From: Pyricularia pennisetigena | Lineage: Eukaryota; Ascomycota; Sordariomycetes; Magnaporthales; Pyriculariaceae | Direction of reading: 5' to 3' | Assembly (NCBI RefSeq): GCF_004337985.1 | Contig: NW_021940919.1 | Coordinates: 1,709,874-1,773,873, forward strand | DNA length: 64,000 nucleotides | Shown: in pieces, positions 34,480 through 46,400 of the stretch | Layout of the letters: every line of letters begins with the position of its first letter | How positions within the stretch are numbered: the stretch's first letter is position 1 | The notes under the pieces: generated by a model | Databases searched by the model: none | The model's input: the letters and a program-made list of their open reading frames with translations, nothing else | What the model was told of the DNA's origin: nothing | Translations under genes and position numbers: made by a program

Positions 34480-35240
34480 ATTTTTATTTATTAACGTACT
34501 ATAAAATGGTCGGGGCCCGTCGCGTCGGTTTTTCTTTGGGTTAAAATTATAGCCCAAAATTATTTCTTTCCTTTTTCGGGGTCGTTCGGCGTTAAACGTA
34601 TAACCGGCGCGAATCAACAATTTTCGGCGTAGTGAAAAACGGACCCGTAGCCGAGGTAAACCCCTGTTTTACGGCGTTATTGGAACTTTTAAACGGATAT
34701 TTATTAAACCCGATTTTTCCCTTTATTTCCATTTAATCGGCGTTTGTTTCGTTTTTTTACCAACGTTGTAACGGTTTCGGTTAACCTTTATCGCTAATAC
34801 GCCTATTATTATTATATAATTAAAACCTATTTATAAGGAATTTGGAAAAAAGGCGTTCCGTTTTTGGTTCAAACGTTTATCCAAATCGATAATTTCCAAA
34901 TTTGAAATAATATAACGGTATATAGCGAAAAATCCGTGATAAAAATTGGAAACGATGCCCTTTTTTACCGACGCCTTTTTTATCCAATTTACGACCTGGA
35001 AACGCAAATAATTGGCCCGTATTTCGTTTAATTATTTAAAACCCCCCGCCGCAAGAAGGAGGCGTTCGAATTTGGTAAACAAATATGCGAATAATTCGCC
35101 GTATCGTATTCGGAATATTTTTAATTCGGCGAAAATTTGGGTTTTTTTATAAAAATCGTCGTACGTGCGCCCCAAATATTCGATCAAATTTTCGTGGTTA
35201 TATTTTCCTCCCGTATCCTTTATTTTGTAAAAAAACCGGA
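34480..35240 (-). pseudogene. Gypsy A2 gag (degraded)
   Basis: It matches A1 gag in reverse, e.g. the YGELFAYLFTKFERL-type block near 35105-35060 and NRQIGXRK-like basic sequence further on. No complete zinc knuckle is seen. Confidence 0.55.
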
Positions 35241-35587
35241 TTATATTTTATATCATCGTGGTAAAACTAATTTATATATATTTAAATCGGTCGCGCTAAG
35301 TTTTAACAAATTCCGCGTCGCGTATTAATTTATACGAAATAATTTATTTCCAAATTGTAAACGCAGCCGGTACGCCGTCGTACGGTGGGGGGCTACGTAA
35401 AAATTTCCTTTTAAAGCGTTGTTTTTGCGCGATCGCGCCTGCGTTTAAAAAATGCAATTGCATTTAAACGATACGTTTTTCCAATATCGCGATATTCGCG
35501 ACCAAATTTTGGTAAAAATCGTGGGTTCTCCCTCCCGGGCCTGGCATTAAATTGGCCATTATCGTGTTTAAATTAAATGTTACTAAA
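35241..35587 (-). other. Gypsy A2 5' leader with palindromes
   Basis: It contains GCGCGATCGCGC (35427-35438), AAATGCAATTGCATTT (35449-35464) and AATATCGCGATATT (35483-35496), all perfect palindromes. The last is identical in A1 at 396-409. Conservation in two independently mutated copies suggests a role in the leader RNA or in protein binding. Confidence 0.75.
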
Positions 35588-35775
35588 TATTATAGGGTAA
35601 ATTAACGGCCTAAGGACCGTTAAATATTTTTATTGGTATTATTACTAATATTGGGGGAAAAGGAAGGAAACGGTGTGTGTCCAGGTCGTGGTTATGTTTT
35701 TCCCTTTAAATATTATCCCTAACCCGCTCTTGTATCTCATTACGTGATACATGCCTAAGGCACGGATCCATAATA
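35588..35775 (-). repeat. 5' LTR of Gypsy A2 (at right end)
   Basis: 188 bp, starting TATTATAGGG and ending GGCACGGATCCATAATA, followed directly by the right target copy GTCCT (35776-35780). Confidence 0.92.
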
Positions 35776-36759
35776 GTCCTAACCAATTAAGACTTTTCTA
35801 CCGAACGGGTAACGCTTTTATAAAGCGTTACGTGAAAAAAAGGAAATAATAAGCGTTATTTTACAAATATTTAAAAGCTTTTAAACTTCGCCATCTAGGC
35901 CGATTACCTTAGAAGTTAGCCAATAATAATAAAAAAGTATATTATTGGACAAATACGATAGAAATGGGCGCAGAAACCGGTTCCCAGGTTAACGACGAGC
36001 GCCATAACAGGGTATAAACCCTCCTCGACAGTATATTATCGAAATTCCAACTATTTTTGTTGATAAAGGAACGGATCGACGCGGAATTTCTGTACAAACC
36101 CTCCCACGAATTCCTGGGAAACCCGGAAAAAATTTGAAAACTTCGAAAAAAATTATGGATCCTTAAAATATTTAGCCAGTTTAGGGAGGACGAACGCGGA
36201 AAAATACTGTTAATTACGTACTAATTAAATTTCGAAAAATGGATTAAAACCCATTTTAACACTTGCAATGCTTTAATCCAAAATCTTATAAAAATACGTT
36301 TGGAATTTAATAGTATTATTTTACCGGGTAAAAGAAATGGAAAAAACGGTTAACAATTTGCCAATACGGTAAATTGGAGTTACAAAATATTTATATAGGC
36401 AAATCCATTATTTAATGATTAAAACCTCCAAGCGACGGAGCAAAAAAGTTGAAGATCCGGAAAACGTTATTCCAAAGGAAAAGCAAAAGGAGGAACTTAA
36501 CCGGTTTGCAAAAAAGGGGGCAATTAAAATTACCCCTTCCGCCAATTGAAAAAATAGAGGCTTTACTAAATTTCCGAAAAAACAAAATTTTGGCGAAAAT
36601 GAAATTATAACGACTTATGGAGCGGAGCATTAAATTAGCAGTACGTTATAACAAATAACAGGGGATACAACGAAATAATAAGGAAAAATGCTAAATATTT
36701 ATAGATAGATCCCGCCGTTGCAAATCCCAAACGAACTAATCGAACCATATTAAATAAAG
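35776..36759 (+). other. Fragment of an older element, left of Gypsy B
   Basis: About 1 kb of RIP-marked DNA between Gypsy A2 and the Gypsy B LTR. The + strand shows broken frames with gag-like composition (FREDERGKILLITY near 36185, Lys/Arg-rich after 36450). It was probably continuous with 44156-44851 before Gypsy B inserted. The element type is not recognised. Confidence 0.4.
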
Positions 36760-37215
36760 TGTTACGACCAGATAGTTGGGTCGGTACCAGTGAGGCCAGT
36801 TGGGGTTACACCCCTCCTAGCGACATTCGACCAGAGAGGACACCGACCGACAGGAATCAGGATTACGTAAGGACCCAGTCACGTAATATCACGTGATTAC
36901 CTAAAAAGTAATTTTAATAATCCCTTAGAGATTACTATAGATTAAGGGAAATAATTTCTGCGATCTGCCAAAAATCCGGAAAGATTATATTGGGAATATA
37001 ACCTATATAAACCGCGTTTATTACCATGTAAATAAACTCGATTTTAGGACTGTTTAGCAGCAATCAAAATTTAATTAACCTTAATATTTATTTAAAAACG
37101 ATTATAATTTCACCTCAATTATTAAAAACCCCAGTTACCCAATTAGAACGTTTAATTGCTTTAACCCACTGTAATTTACCCTAAAAACAGGTTACCAGAT
37201 ATTTTGATCGTAATA
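36760..37215 (+). repeat. 5' LTR of Gypsy B
   Basis: 456 bp; it starts TGTTACGACCAGATAG and ends GATCGTAATA. A TATA-like stretch (CCTATATAAACC) lies near 37003 and AATAAACTCGATTTTAGG near 37030. It pairs with the 3' LTR along its length. Confidence 0.92.
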
Positions 37216-39585
37216 TTTTAATTGCTCCGGTTTAGTATTCTGTTTTAAAATATACCGAACAATATCCGATAACATGTTTTCCTAAACTTTTAAAAACAAT
37301 ACCCCCAGCATTTTTGCCACGTTGAGCAGAACGGGGTAAAAAACCTTTGTTCGACCCAGGGATGAAAGTGATAACGACGATAAGGAAAACCAATTACCTA
37401 AATAAATGTCCTAAACCACCCAAAAGTTCCAGGAATAAACGCTCCGCGAAACCCAATTTTGAAAAGATTGCAGGTTTTTTGAACCGGTGCTAATATTTCC
37501 TTAACCCTTTTTAATGGGCGCGAAAAACTTAAGTCTAACCCCCCGGCTATATTCGACCGTATACCCGGAAAATTTACAAAATATTTGGTACAAATACGTA
37601 TTTACCAGGCGTTCCATTTGAAAATTTTTCGCAACGAATTAAAAAAAATAGTGCACGCGGCCACCTCTTTCCGCGGACGAATTTTATTTTGGTTCGAACC
37701 CTTATTATAGGAATGGTTCGACGTACCCTTTTAAAACCGTTGACAGGAAATTACCGACATTTTTTCAATTTTGCAGGGTATTAACGCACGTTCCGTTTTT
37801 TGTTCCAAAAACCCGATAAAAAGCAATAAACCGAACGTAACCTAACTAATTTACGATAAACCAAATTAATTTCAGCTTACGCAACCGACTTTAAAAGGCT
37901 GGTGATTAGGCTGCATATAACCGAAAAAAATAAAATCCTACAATTTTACCAAAAATTGAAATTTAAAATAAAGAACGAAATATCTAAATTCGATAAACCC
38001 GAGGATATCCTCGAATACGTCGAGCTCGCTTTTAAATTAAATAATAGGATTTACGAACGCCGATAAAAGAAATACGTAAAACAACGAATATTCGTCGCCT
38101 TAGCACGATAAACTGATACGGGACGCAAATATTAATACCAGCCGACATATTATAAAAATAAAATAATGCATAGTAGTAACCTCGTTATATAGTAAACCTA
38201 GTTTATAGCACTGCGTATAGCACGCACAGCGGCCTTATGGATTTTAGTGCCATTTATCACAGAAAACCTGGCAAAAACCCCAAAGGCGGCGAATGTTTTA
38301 AATGCGATAAACTAGGACGTATGGCCCGATTTTATCCTAAAACCGTTTTGAATTTATACGCCGATTTTGCGGTTAAACACCAGAATACCACCGCCAACCC
38401 TAAAATTTACGGGAATTTAACGCAATAAATTACAAATAAACAACACTTTCGGACCAGCACGAATTAATAAATTGGACCGTATATTACGACAATAATTATA
38501 TAACCTATAATAGTTTTGATATGGATGCAGGATAGTACCCGCAAAATCCCAAATGTACCCGGACCTTAGCAGTAGGAGACCGCGTACCCATTGGGACCAA
38601 ATTACCAGCCAAACTATATAAATAAAACGCCAAATTACCCCAACCTACGGAATTAAATATTTTAAAAAAATTAGAACTAAACTTAGTGGGGTAAACCCAC
38701 CGTGTCCAAATAATCCAATAGGCTCCAGTAAACCAGTCCAATAACGAATTGGAAAACGAATCCAGGGAAAAAGGATATATTTTTATATTTGTATAGTGCA
38801 GCGAGGAAAATTAAGGTTTATACATACAAAAAAAACCTATCGATTTATGCCGAAACGACCAATTGATACAATTCCCCAGAATAGTGTTTCGAATATAAGT
38901 ATAGAACCTTATAGGACCACTGGATCTAATTATTGGAAACCCCCCGATTTCGGATACAAAATATCCCAAATATATAAACATATTTTGGGCAAAATGTTTG
39001 CGAAACAATTGCGGATTGCACTGTAGCAGAAAAATAATACATAATTTGCTCCTACGACGACGCAAAATAACAGCTATTTACCAAATATATATTATTTTTA
39101 ACCTACCTAATTGGGAAATTAAAATCAGATTTAATACCGAACCAGCGGTAATTTTTACCCTTTATAACGATTACCTTATGGTATACTATGGCTAAAAACA
39201 ATTTCCATCATACGAATATACCCGAAATATATGCAAAATATATATATTAACCAAAATACAGGTATGGTGCGAAATAAAATTACAATAACCAAAACCGGTA
39301 CTAATAGCCAAAATCGTGTCGAACCCCAGCGTAAAGAATAACGATATACCCACGAACGCACGAAAAACACCCGCATTAATAGGATACCCATTCGACCAGA
39401 CTAAAGTTAAAAACAGTTGTACGCCCCGAAATAAAAGAATAAGGACCCACGACGACAGTGCAGCAAGCTAAAAAATTAAAATGGCCAAACGGTACATAGC
39501 ACCGGACGGTAATAATAAAAACGGAATAAAAAACCTTAAACGTTACGCAAATCACAAAGGCAGTACACGAATACATATTTTTTAA
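37216..39585 (+). pseudogene. Gypsy B gag and gag-protease linker (degraded)
   Basis: Gag region with sequence related to Gypsy C. The zinc knuckle lies at about 38288-38340 as ECFKCDKLGRMARFYPK: the first two Cys remain, while the expected His and last Cys are replaced by Arg and Tyr. The linker to the protease is unusually long (about 1.2 kb) and is also found in Gypsy C. Stops are frequent. Confidence 0.7.
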
Positions 39586-40800
39586 TATACGATTTAACGG
39601 AGAATTTATACGAACCTTTTTTCATAACGGAGTAGAGAGTAGCTATATTTCCCTAAAAGTCGTGAAAAAACGACGGATATTTTGGTAACAATAAAAAAGT
39701 ATATCGACTGCAAACCGTAAAAAAAGGCAGTTTTATACGGGAACGGTACCATCGAAACAAAGAGCTTATATTTTTGGATGGAAAACTATGGACGAAAGGA
39801 ATAAATCACTTTGCATATTACGGAAATAGGGAATAATAACGTAAATTTAGGAACTCCCTGGTTTCAAGAAAGCAACCCCAGGAGTTACCGGCCAAATCCG
39901 ATAGGAAAAATATTAAATTATTCAACCATTTCAAATATAACAGGGTTTATATAGGGAGTATAGGGTACGGAAAGATTGAATAAAATGAATGGCGTATTTA
40001 TAAGAAGGACCACCAACCCCGGAGTTAATATCGGAAAAAAGCGACTATTTACAGGCCAAAACCATTTTAATTATATGATACTAATTATAAAAAAACAAAC
40101 TAAAAACGGTAAAATTTTAAAACAATACCAAATTTATATACGATTATTTAGCTAAAAACTCGAAACCGGATTACCCAAGAATAGCCCGTTCGATGATAGA
40201 ATACCATTAAAAAAAGGAACCCAATTAAAATTCCATAGAATATACGGTTTAAATCCGACACAAATGGAGGTTTTAGAGGAGTATTTCGCGGAAAGTTTTA
40301 AAGGTTATACTAGGCCATCGATATTACCAGCAAAATACCCAATCCTTTCTGTACCAAAACAACGGAAAATTACGATTGTACGTGGACTATAAATAATTAA
40401 ACGATAGAATATTGAAAAATTATTACCCGTTCCCGTTAATAGCAAAATTCCGAAATATACTTTACCGAATACAATGGTTTACGATATTAAATTTTAAAAC
40501 AATATATAATTTAATCCGTATCAAGGAAAACGAGGAATAGAAAACAGCGTTTCGCACCGGACGAAAATATTACGAATACCTGGTAATGCCTTTCGGCTTT
40601 ATTAAGGCCCCCGGAACTTTCCAAATAATAATTAATTACGTTTTTAGGGAATGTTTCCATATTTTTGTCGTTAAAGTCTGGACGATATTTTTGTTTTTCC
40701 CAAAACGTTGTAAAAATGTAAAAAATACTTTTACAAAGTTTGACAAAAACTGCAAAACGCTAAACTTTTAGTTAAACCCGAAAAATGCATTTTTAATAAC
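39586..40800 (+). pseudogene. Gypsy B protease and reverse transcriptase (degraded)
   Basis: The protease region near 39595-39665 reads FNGEFIRTFFHNGVESSYIS, where the active-site D-S-G has become H-N-G. RT begins near 40260: KLRLYVDYK near 40370, WKTAFRTGRKYYEYLVMPFG near 40541-40600, then FIKAPGTFQ. The catalytic LDD (CTGGACGAT) at about 40678-40686 is in a different frame from the preceding block, so a small indel adds a frameshift. Confidence 0.8.
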
Positions 40801-42560
40801 AGACAACTCAATTTCCTAAGAAATATAATCGTCATTAAAAAAATCAGGATGGAAAAATTCAAAATCCAACAAATAAAGGAATGATTTCAACTATAAAACG
40901 TAAAAAACGTTCGGGCATTTTTCGAATTTGTAAATTTAAATAAAACATTTAATACAAACTACGGCGCGATCGTCAACCTACTAACCAGTATAACTAATAA
41001 GGATTTAGAAATCCAATGCACGGAATAAACATAACAGGATTTCGAACAATTACGAAACGCAATAATACGAAAACCAATTTTCAAAATATTGAATTTAATA
41101 AAACTTTTCGAACTCAAAACCGACGTATCGGATTATATAATTGGAGGACAATTTAGCCAGCGAAACGAAACAAATGCCTGCATTTTTGCGCCTTTTTCCA
41201 CAAAAATTATATAAACCAAAATTTAATTACCAAATCCACGATAAAAGTTTTATGGTTATCATCCGAATATTCGAAAAATGGTAATCATAATTATCCGGAA
41301 TTAAATACGAAATATTAGTTTATACGGATTATAAGAGCCTAACCTATTCTACCACCAATAAAATGTTCAATTAGAAATAAATCAAATGGGCAAAATTCCT
41401 ATTAAAATCCCATTTCAGGATTATTTATCGACAAAAACAGAAAACGGTAGGGCGGAGGGTTTTAACCGAAAGTTTAATTATAAAAATATAATACCCGAGG
41501 ACACACGAAAAATGTTCATAATAGACGATAACGGAAACCTTTTACCGGTTCACCGAAACCTTATAATAACCATTACAATCATTTTACCGGAAAAAATAGG
41601 AAAAGTCCACGGAAATAAGGCCCACGGACACTGAAAAATCTCCAAAATATGGAAACGGTTAAAACAGCATAACAATTTTAAAGGAATAGGATAAAAAGTA
41701 CGAAAAACCATTAAGGATTGCGAATTTTGAGTAAAAAACAAATCCGTAGGATATAAACCTTATAGGTTTTTACAGCTTTTACCAGCCCCCAGCAAGCTTT
41801 GGCAAACCGTTATAATCGATTTTATCGTTAAATTACCATTTCCCGAAAAACCATTTGCTAAAGCGAAATACGATAGTATATTAGTTATAGTGGACAAGCT
41901 TCCCAAATACGCCTTTTACCTACTTTATAAGGAAAGCAATTACGCCCAAAAGATCGTTTACATCTTCCTACAAATAATTGTTAATAATGACGGATTTCCA
42001 AAAGGCATTATTACGGACCAAAATGAATTTTTTACATCAAAATTCTGGAAATTGTTAATGGAATAGCTAAGGATGTATTGTAAGCTATTTACAGCATTTT
42101 ACGCGCAAATAGACGGATGGATAAAACGAGCCAATTAAATATTAAAATAATACCTAAAATGTTATATAAATTATAAATAAAATAATTGGGTACATTTATT
42201 ACCTACGACACAATTCGTTTATAATAGTTTAAAAAATGAAAATATTAACATAACCCCGTTTTATACTAATTTCGGGTATAACCCCACGTTATATGGAAAA
42301 CCAAAAACCACGATTACGGCCCTACGAACCGATAAATAAATAAACGAATTACGAAAATTCCACTAAAAACTCCAGCAAAAATTAGAATTCGTACGAGCAA
42401 AAATAACCAAATAAGTTAACCAGCATCGGATAAAAGGAGTATTTTTCGAGGAAACAAGTAGTGTTTATTTTATTCGACGTAATATTAAAACACAGCGACT
42501 AAATGGGAAATTTGATTTTAGAAAGTTTGGACCTTTTAAAATGAATAAAAAGATTAGCGA
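40801..42560 (+). pseudogene. Gypsy B RNase H and integrase (degraded)
   Basis: RNase H lies around 41090-41400: FELKTDVSDYIIGGQ near 41109 and the YTDYKSLTYS-like block near 41322. Integrase follows around 41650-42450: PWQTVIIDFIVKLP-like core start near 41800, LVIVDKLPKYAFY near 41883, NDGFPKGIITDQNEFFTS near 41986. The catalytic positions are partly kept, but stops and frameshifts make it inactive. Confidence 0.78.
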
Positions 42561-42624
42561 AACCAATTACAGATTATTATTTCCAAAAATGGTGAAAATT
42601 TAGCTAGCGCTCCACGTATTATTA

Positions 42625-42966
42625 TTGGAAACAGTATTATACGGCACCAATATATTAGAAATAATTGAAATTGACGCAGAAAAAACGTACGAAATCGAAA
42701 GAATACTGGACCACAGACGCAACCATGGTAAAACAGAATACCTTGTTAAATGGGAAAACTATGGACACGAAAAAAATATTTGGGAACCTTTTAGCCATTT
42801 CCAGAATTGCCAGGAATTATTCCGCCAATTTATTAGGAGTTGGATTTACGAGCAAATTAGCCAAAAAAAGGATAACCTACAAAGGATTATTTACCATTCC
42901 CAGAAATTAGGGATCGACCAGGATTCGAAGCTATACCATTTAGCAAATTTACCGCAAAATAATTAA
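42625..42966 (+). pseudogene. Gypsy B chromodomain, locally intact frame
   Basis: 113 codons are open at the C-terminal end of the Gypsy B polyprotein. The chromodomain covers about residues 20-68: YEIERILDHRRNHGKTEYLV, then KWENYGHEKNIWEP and an aromatic helix with CQELFRQF. The three aromatic cage positions (Tyr, Trp, Trp/Tyr) are kept. In chromoviruses this domain binds methylated histone H3 and directs integration to heterochromatin. It is a fragment of a dead polyprotein and the ATG is internal. Confidence 0.82.
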
Positions 42967-43697
42967 CATATATTACAGACCGAAATATACGGAAAGAAAC
43001 TCACTAATTAAATATTGTGCAAAAACATTAATTTTATCCAATGAAAAAGGATTTAAAGGATTTATCGGAAAGGAGGAATCCCAAACACAATTGGAATCCT
43101 GAAAAAGCGATTCCATAAAGATTTTAGGGAAAATTTCGGCCGATCGCCGCCGCTCCTCCTATTTTACCTTTCCGCGCTCCACCCGATCCAATTCTTCCAA
43201 ATTATTCATCCCGCGAAAAACCGCTCGCATTATTTTTTTAAAAACATTTTTTTTAACTTTCGCAAACGAAATAATTTCCCCTATTGCGTATAAATTTGTT
43301 TTTCGAAAGTTTCGATTTCCGCGTCCAGTTTGGAATGTTAACGCCAGATATAGCGGATTTGCGCGGTAAATAAACCTATTACATCGCACCCAATACGATT
43401 GGATCAAGGATATTTTATATGCCGAGCGGGATCCTGAGAAAATATTTGATAACGTATTACGCCTTTAATATAGCAGGGATTATAGGAAAATATTTCGATA
43501 ATATTAGCCGATAATAAGGAAAAAAGGAGGGCGTGGCGGCGCTCCGTCGACGAACGATTAAATTTCGATTTGGAAATACGGTTAGATATAGCGTAAAAAA
43601 ATTAGTAAAAAATAAAATAGAAAAACGGAGATAAGGATTAAGTGAGTACGAAATATTTAAAAACCAAAGGGATTTGGTTAAACGAAAGGGAACTTAA
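42967..43697. other. Gypsy B 3' noncoding region
   Basis: 730 bp between chromodomain and 3' LTR. An 82-codon minus-strand frame lies at 43407-43159, but with only one copy I cannot tell whether it is real. No clear polypurine tract beyond AAAGGGAA near 43684. Confidence 0.5.
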
Positions 43698-44155
43698 TAT
43701 TACGACCAGATAATCGGGTTGGTATTAGTGAGGCCAGGCGGGGTTACACCCTTTTTGACGATATTCGCCCAAAAAAGGACACCGACCGATAGGAAGCAGG
43801 ATTATATAAAAACCCAGTTAGGTAATATTACGTAATTGCCAAGGAAAATGATTTTAATAATCTTTTAAAAATTACGATAGATTAAGGGAAATGATTTTTG
43901 CGATTTGCCAGAGATTAGGAGAGATGACATTGGGAACATAATTTATATAGAACGCGCTTATTACTGTATAAATAAATTTGATTTTAGGACTGCTTAGCAG
44001 TGATTAAACTTTAATTAACCTCACCATTTACTTGAAAATGATTATAATTTCTCCCCAGTTATTGAGAACCCCAGTTACCCAGCTAAGACGTTCAGTTGCT
44101 TTAACCCACTGTACTTTACCCTAAGAACAGGATACCCGATACCTTGATCGTAACA
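43698..44155 (+). repeat. 3' LTR of Gypsy B
   Basis: 458 bp; it starts TATTACGACCAGATAATC and ends TTGATCGTAACA. Confidence 0.92.
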
Positions 44156-44851
44156 TCAAGGCGTCTAACAGCGCGGGGAGTAGGAAAAAAACCTATTTGG
44201 AAAAACTATCCAACATTTTCGACGACAAAGCTATAGGTTTTATAAACATTTGCAATATATTACAAATCCCGTTAGCCCAAACACATGCATTATTCCCATT
44301 TATTCCAACAAAAAGCGCAAAAAAGCAGTTTTAAAACGTATAACCAGGCGAATAACGTTGAAGGAAATGTAAATGGAGGTTCAAAAATAGCTGAAAACAC
44401 CGTTTTTACGTTAAATATATTATAAGAATTGGAACTTTATTAACTTCGAAAACGTTAAATCGGAACCCGACTACGAAGGAAAACGCGATTCAGAAGGTAT
44501 GCAAATTGTACTAAAAGAATTGCAAATTTGCCAAAAAGCACTGGGACCCAAATATAAAAATAAGGAGCACCTTATTGCAACGACCCTAAAGGCAATCGAA
44601 AACGCGAAAAAGCTTCGCACCGTTATTAACAACCCTGCAATTACCTTCCCGGTATTATTTAACCAAACAGTAATTGCTTTTAAATTGGATGAACAAAATA
44701 TGGCACACAGCACAGTTTTCGGTAATTAAAAGCATTAGTAATATAGAGGCCGCAAAAAGCGAGGTAATAACTATCACACGCGCCGAAAATATAATAAACG
44801 ACCTGGGCAATTTTTAAAAAACTAGAAATGTTATTTGTACGGTAAACCGGG
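44156..44851 (+). other. Fragment of an older element, right of Gypsy B
   Basis: It contains an open frame at 44499-44729 (77 codons, KELQICQKALGPKYKNKEHL then LIATTLKAI), which from memory resembles gag-like regions of fungal retroelements. Before it, KLSNIFDDKAIGFINICNIL near 44205-44264. It probably continues 35776-36759. The element type is uncertain. Confidence 0.4.
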
Positions 44852-45315
44852 TGTTACGACCAGGATTGCAGCTGACACTATTGGGCAGGAAAGGAATGTC
44901 AGAACCCATGCGGGATTTAACGGGAACCTCGAAACACGAACAAGGATTAGGACACACAGGGTCACGTAACGATAAAATAAGGAAGCCTAACCCAATCACC
45001 GGGCGAAAATAATTAGGATTACAGCAAAAAGGTGATTATCCCTGCCCGTAATTACCCAAAGTAATCAGTATTATTGATACGGAGTAATCACCTAATTATG
45101 TAAGGACATTTTATTATTATGTAGATAAATTCGATTTTAGGATTGCTTAACCGCAATTAATCTTATATTTTAATTAACCTTAATATTTATTTAAAAACGA
45201 TTATAATCTTACCCCCAACTATCAAGAGCCCCATGTACCCAATTAAATCGTTCCATTGTTTTCACCTATTTCATTTTACCCTAAAACCAGGTCACCCGAT
45301 ACCTTAATCGTAATA
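44852..45315 (+). repeat. 5' LTR of Gypsy C
   Basis: 464 bp; it starts TGTTACGACCAGGATTG and ends TTAATCGTAATA. The last 250 bp resemble the Gypsy B LTR; the first half is largely different apart from TGTTACGACCAG. Confidence 0.88.
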
Positions 45316-45468
45316 TTTTAATTGCTCCTGTTTAATACTATATTTTAAAATATGCCGAGCAATGTCGCTGAAACGATATTTTACAACAAAACCATCTTTT
45401 AAACCCCTTTTACTATTGCCGCTCCGGCCGACGCTAACGCCTTACGTTAAATAGTCACGACGTTTTAA

Positions 45469-46400
45469 GTGCAAAACCGACATTTCCAAAAACGAATAAC
45501 CAAACAAATTAATCGAACTAATAGGAATTATATTACATACTTTTTACCATTATTTTACGATAATATAATAGGTACTTGGCGGGGACTTTTTACAGGAATC
45601 CGCATTCACTTTCACTTTAACGAAAATAATTTGAATAATAACGCGGATAAGGTTATTTACGCGATTTCGCTATTGAAGGGCAATACAGTCGCCTGGCTCG
45701 AACTAATTTTACGAAACCATTGGACCAAAATAAGGAAAAAAACTGTAAAATTAAAACCAACCGCATTTTCGACGATTACGAGAATTTCGAGAAATGTTTT
45801 GAAGGAATATTCGGTAACCCTGACGAGGAACGCACGGTTAAACGTAAACTGGTGCGTTTTACCCAAACCAAAGCGGTATCCAAATATGCTAATAAATTTC
45901 GACAAATTACCGTTAGATTATAATAGGGACACGAGACCCTAATGGTACGCTTTTATGCATAATTTAAGAAAAAGGTCAAAAACAAATCTGTTAAAAAAAA
46001 CGAATTAACACAATAATAAAATATATAAACTTAACAGTTAAAATCGACAGCCGATTATTAAAGCGAAAATTGGAACGACGCGAGGGACGTAGCGTATAGG
46101 GCCCAGTTTTGCGATAAACCAAGATAGGACGCAAATATTAATATTTTAAACTGACTCGTTGATACAAGATTTCCTACGGAATATATAACGGATTTATGGA
46201 TTTTAACGCGATATAGTATAAACAATTTCGTAAAAACTTTAAAAACGGTAAATGCTTTAAATGTAATAAACAGGAATATTTCGCCAAATTTTGTCCCAGG
46301 AACGTTCCAAATTTACATTCCGATTTTGTAATTGGATATTGAAATAATACCCCCGATTCCACGAAATTACGAGGAGTAAACGCCACCAACCACTAACAAA
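45469..46400 (+). pseudogene. Gypsy C gag (degraded)
   Basis: A retrotransposon gag core near 45590-45920 in two overlapping frames: IHFHFNENNLNNNADKVIYA, AISLLKGNTVAWLE, and after a frameshift FDDYENFEKCFEGIFGNPDE and QTKAVSKYANKFRQIT. The zinc knuckle near 46248-46300 reads KCFKCNKQEYFAKFCP, where the expected His is Tyr (CAC/CAT to TAT, as RIP would make). The ORF start at 45469 is not a normal ATG. Confidence 0.78.

Larger units (their letters stand above)
28271..35775 (-). mobile_element. Gypsy A2, complete chromodomain Ty3/Gypsy element, inverted, RIP-degraded
   Basis: 7,505 bp; LTRs at 28271-28460 and 35588-35775; perfect target duplication GTCCT at 28266-28270 and 35776-35780. It is the same family as A1, read in reverse: gag near 34.5-35.2 kb, RT near 33 kb, integrase near 31.3-32.3 kb, chromodomain near 30.9 kb. 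Towards the 3' LTR it carries the same antisense ORF and a shorter 120 bp array. It cannot be autonomous. Confidence 0.93.
36760..44155 (+). mobile_element. Gypsy B, complete chromodomain Ty3/Gypsy element, degraded
   Basis: 7,396 bp with LTRs at 36760-37215 and 43698-44155. Flanking pentamers are TAAAG (36755-36759) and TCAAG (44156-44160), one mismatch apart. Internal order: gag with a damaged zinc knuckle, protease, RT, RNase H, integrase, chromodomain. The LTR resembles that of Gypsy C. The family is distinct from Gypsy A. Confidence 0.9.

Noticed and set aside
43159..43407. Minus-strand ORF near the Gypsy B 3' end as a second antisense gene
   Set aside because: Only one copy is present and Gypsy C lacks this region, so conservation cannot be judged.
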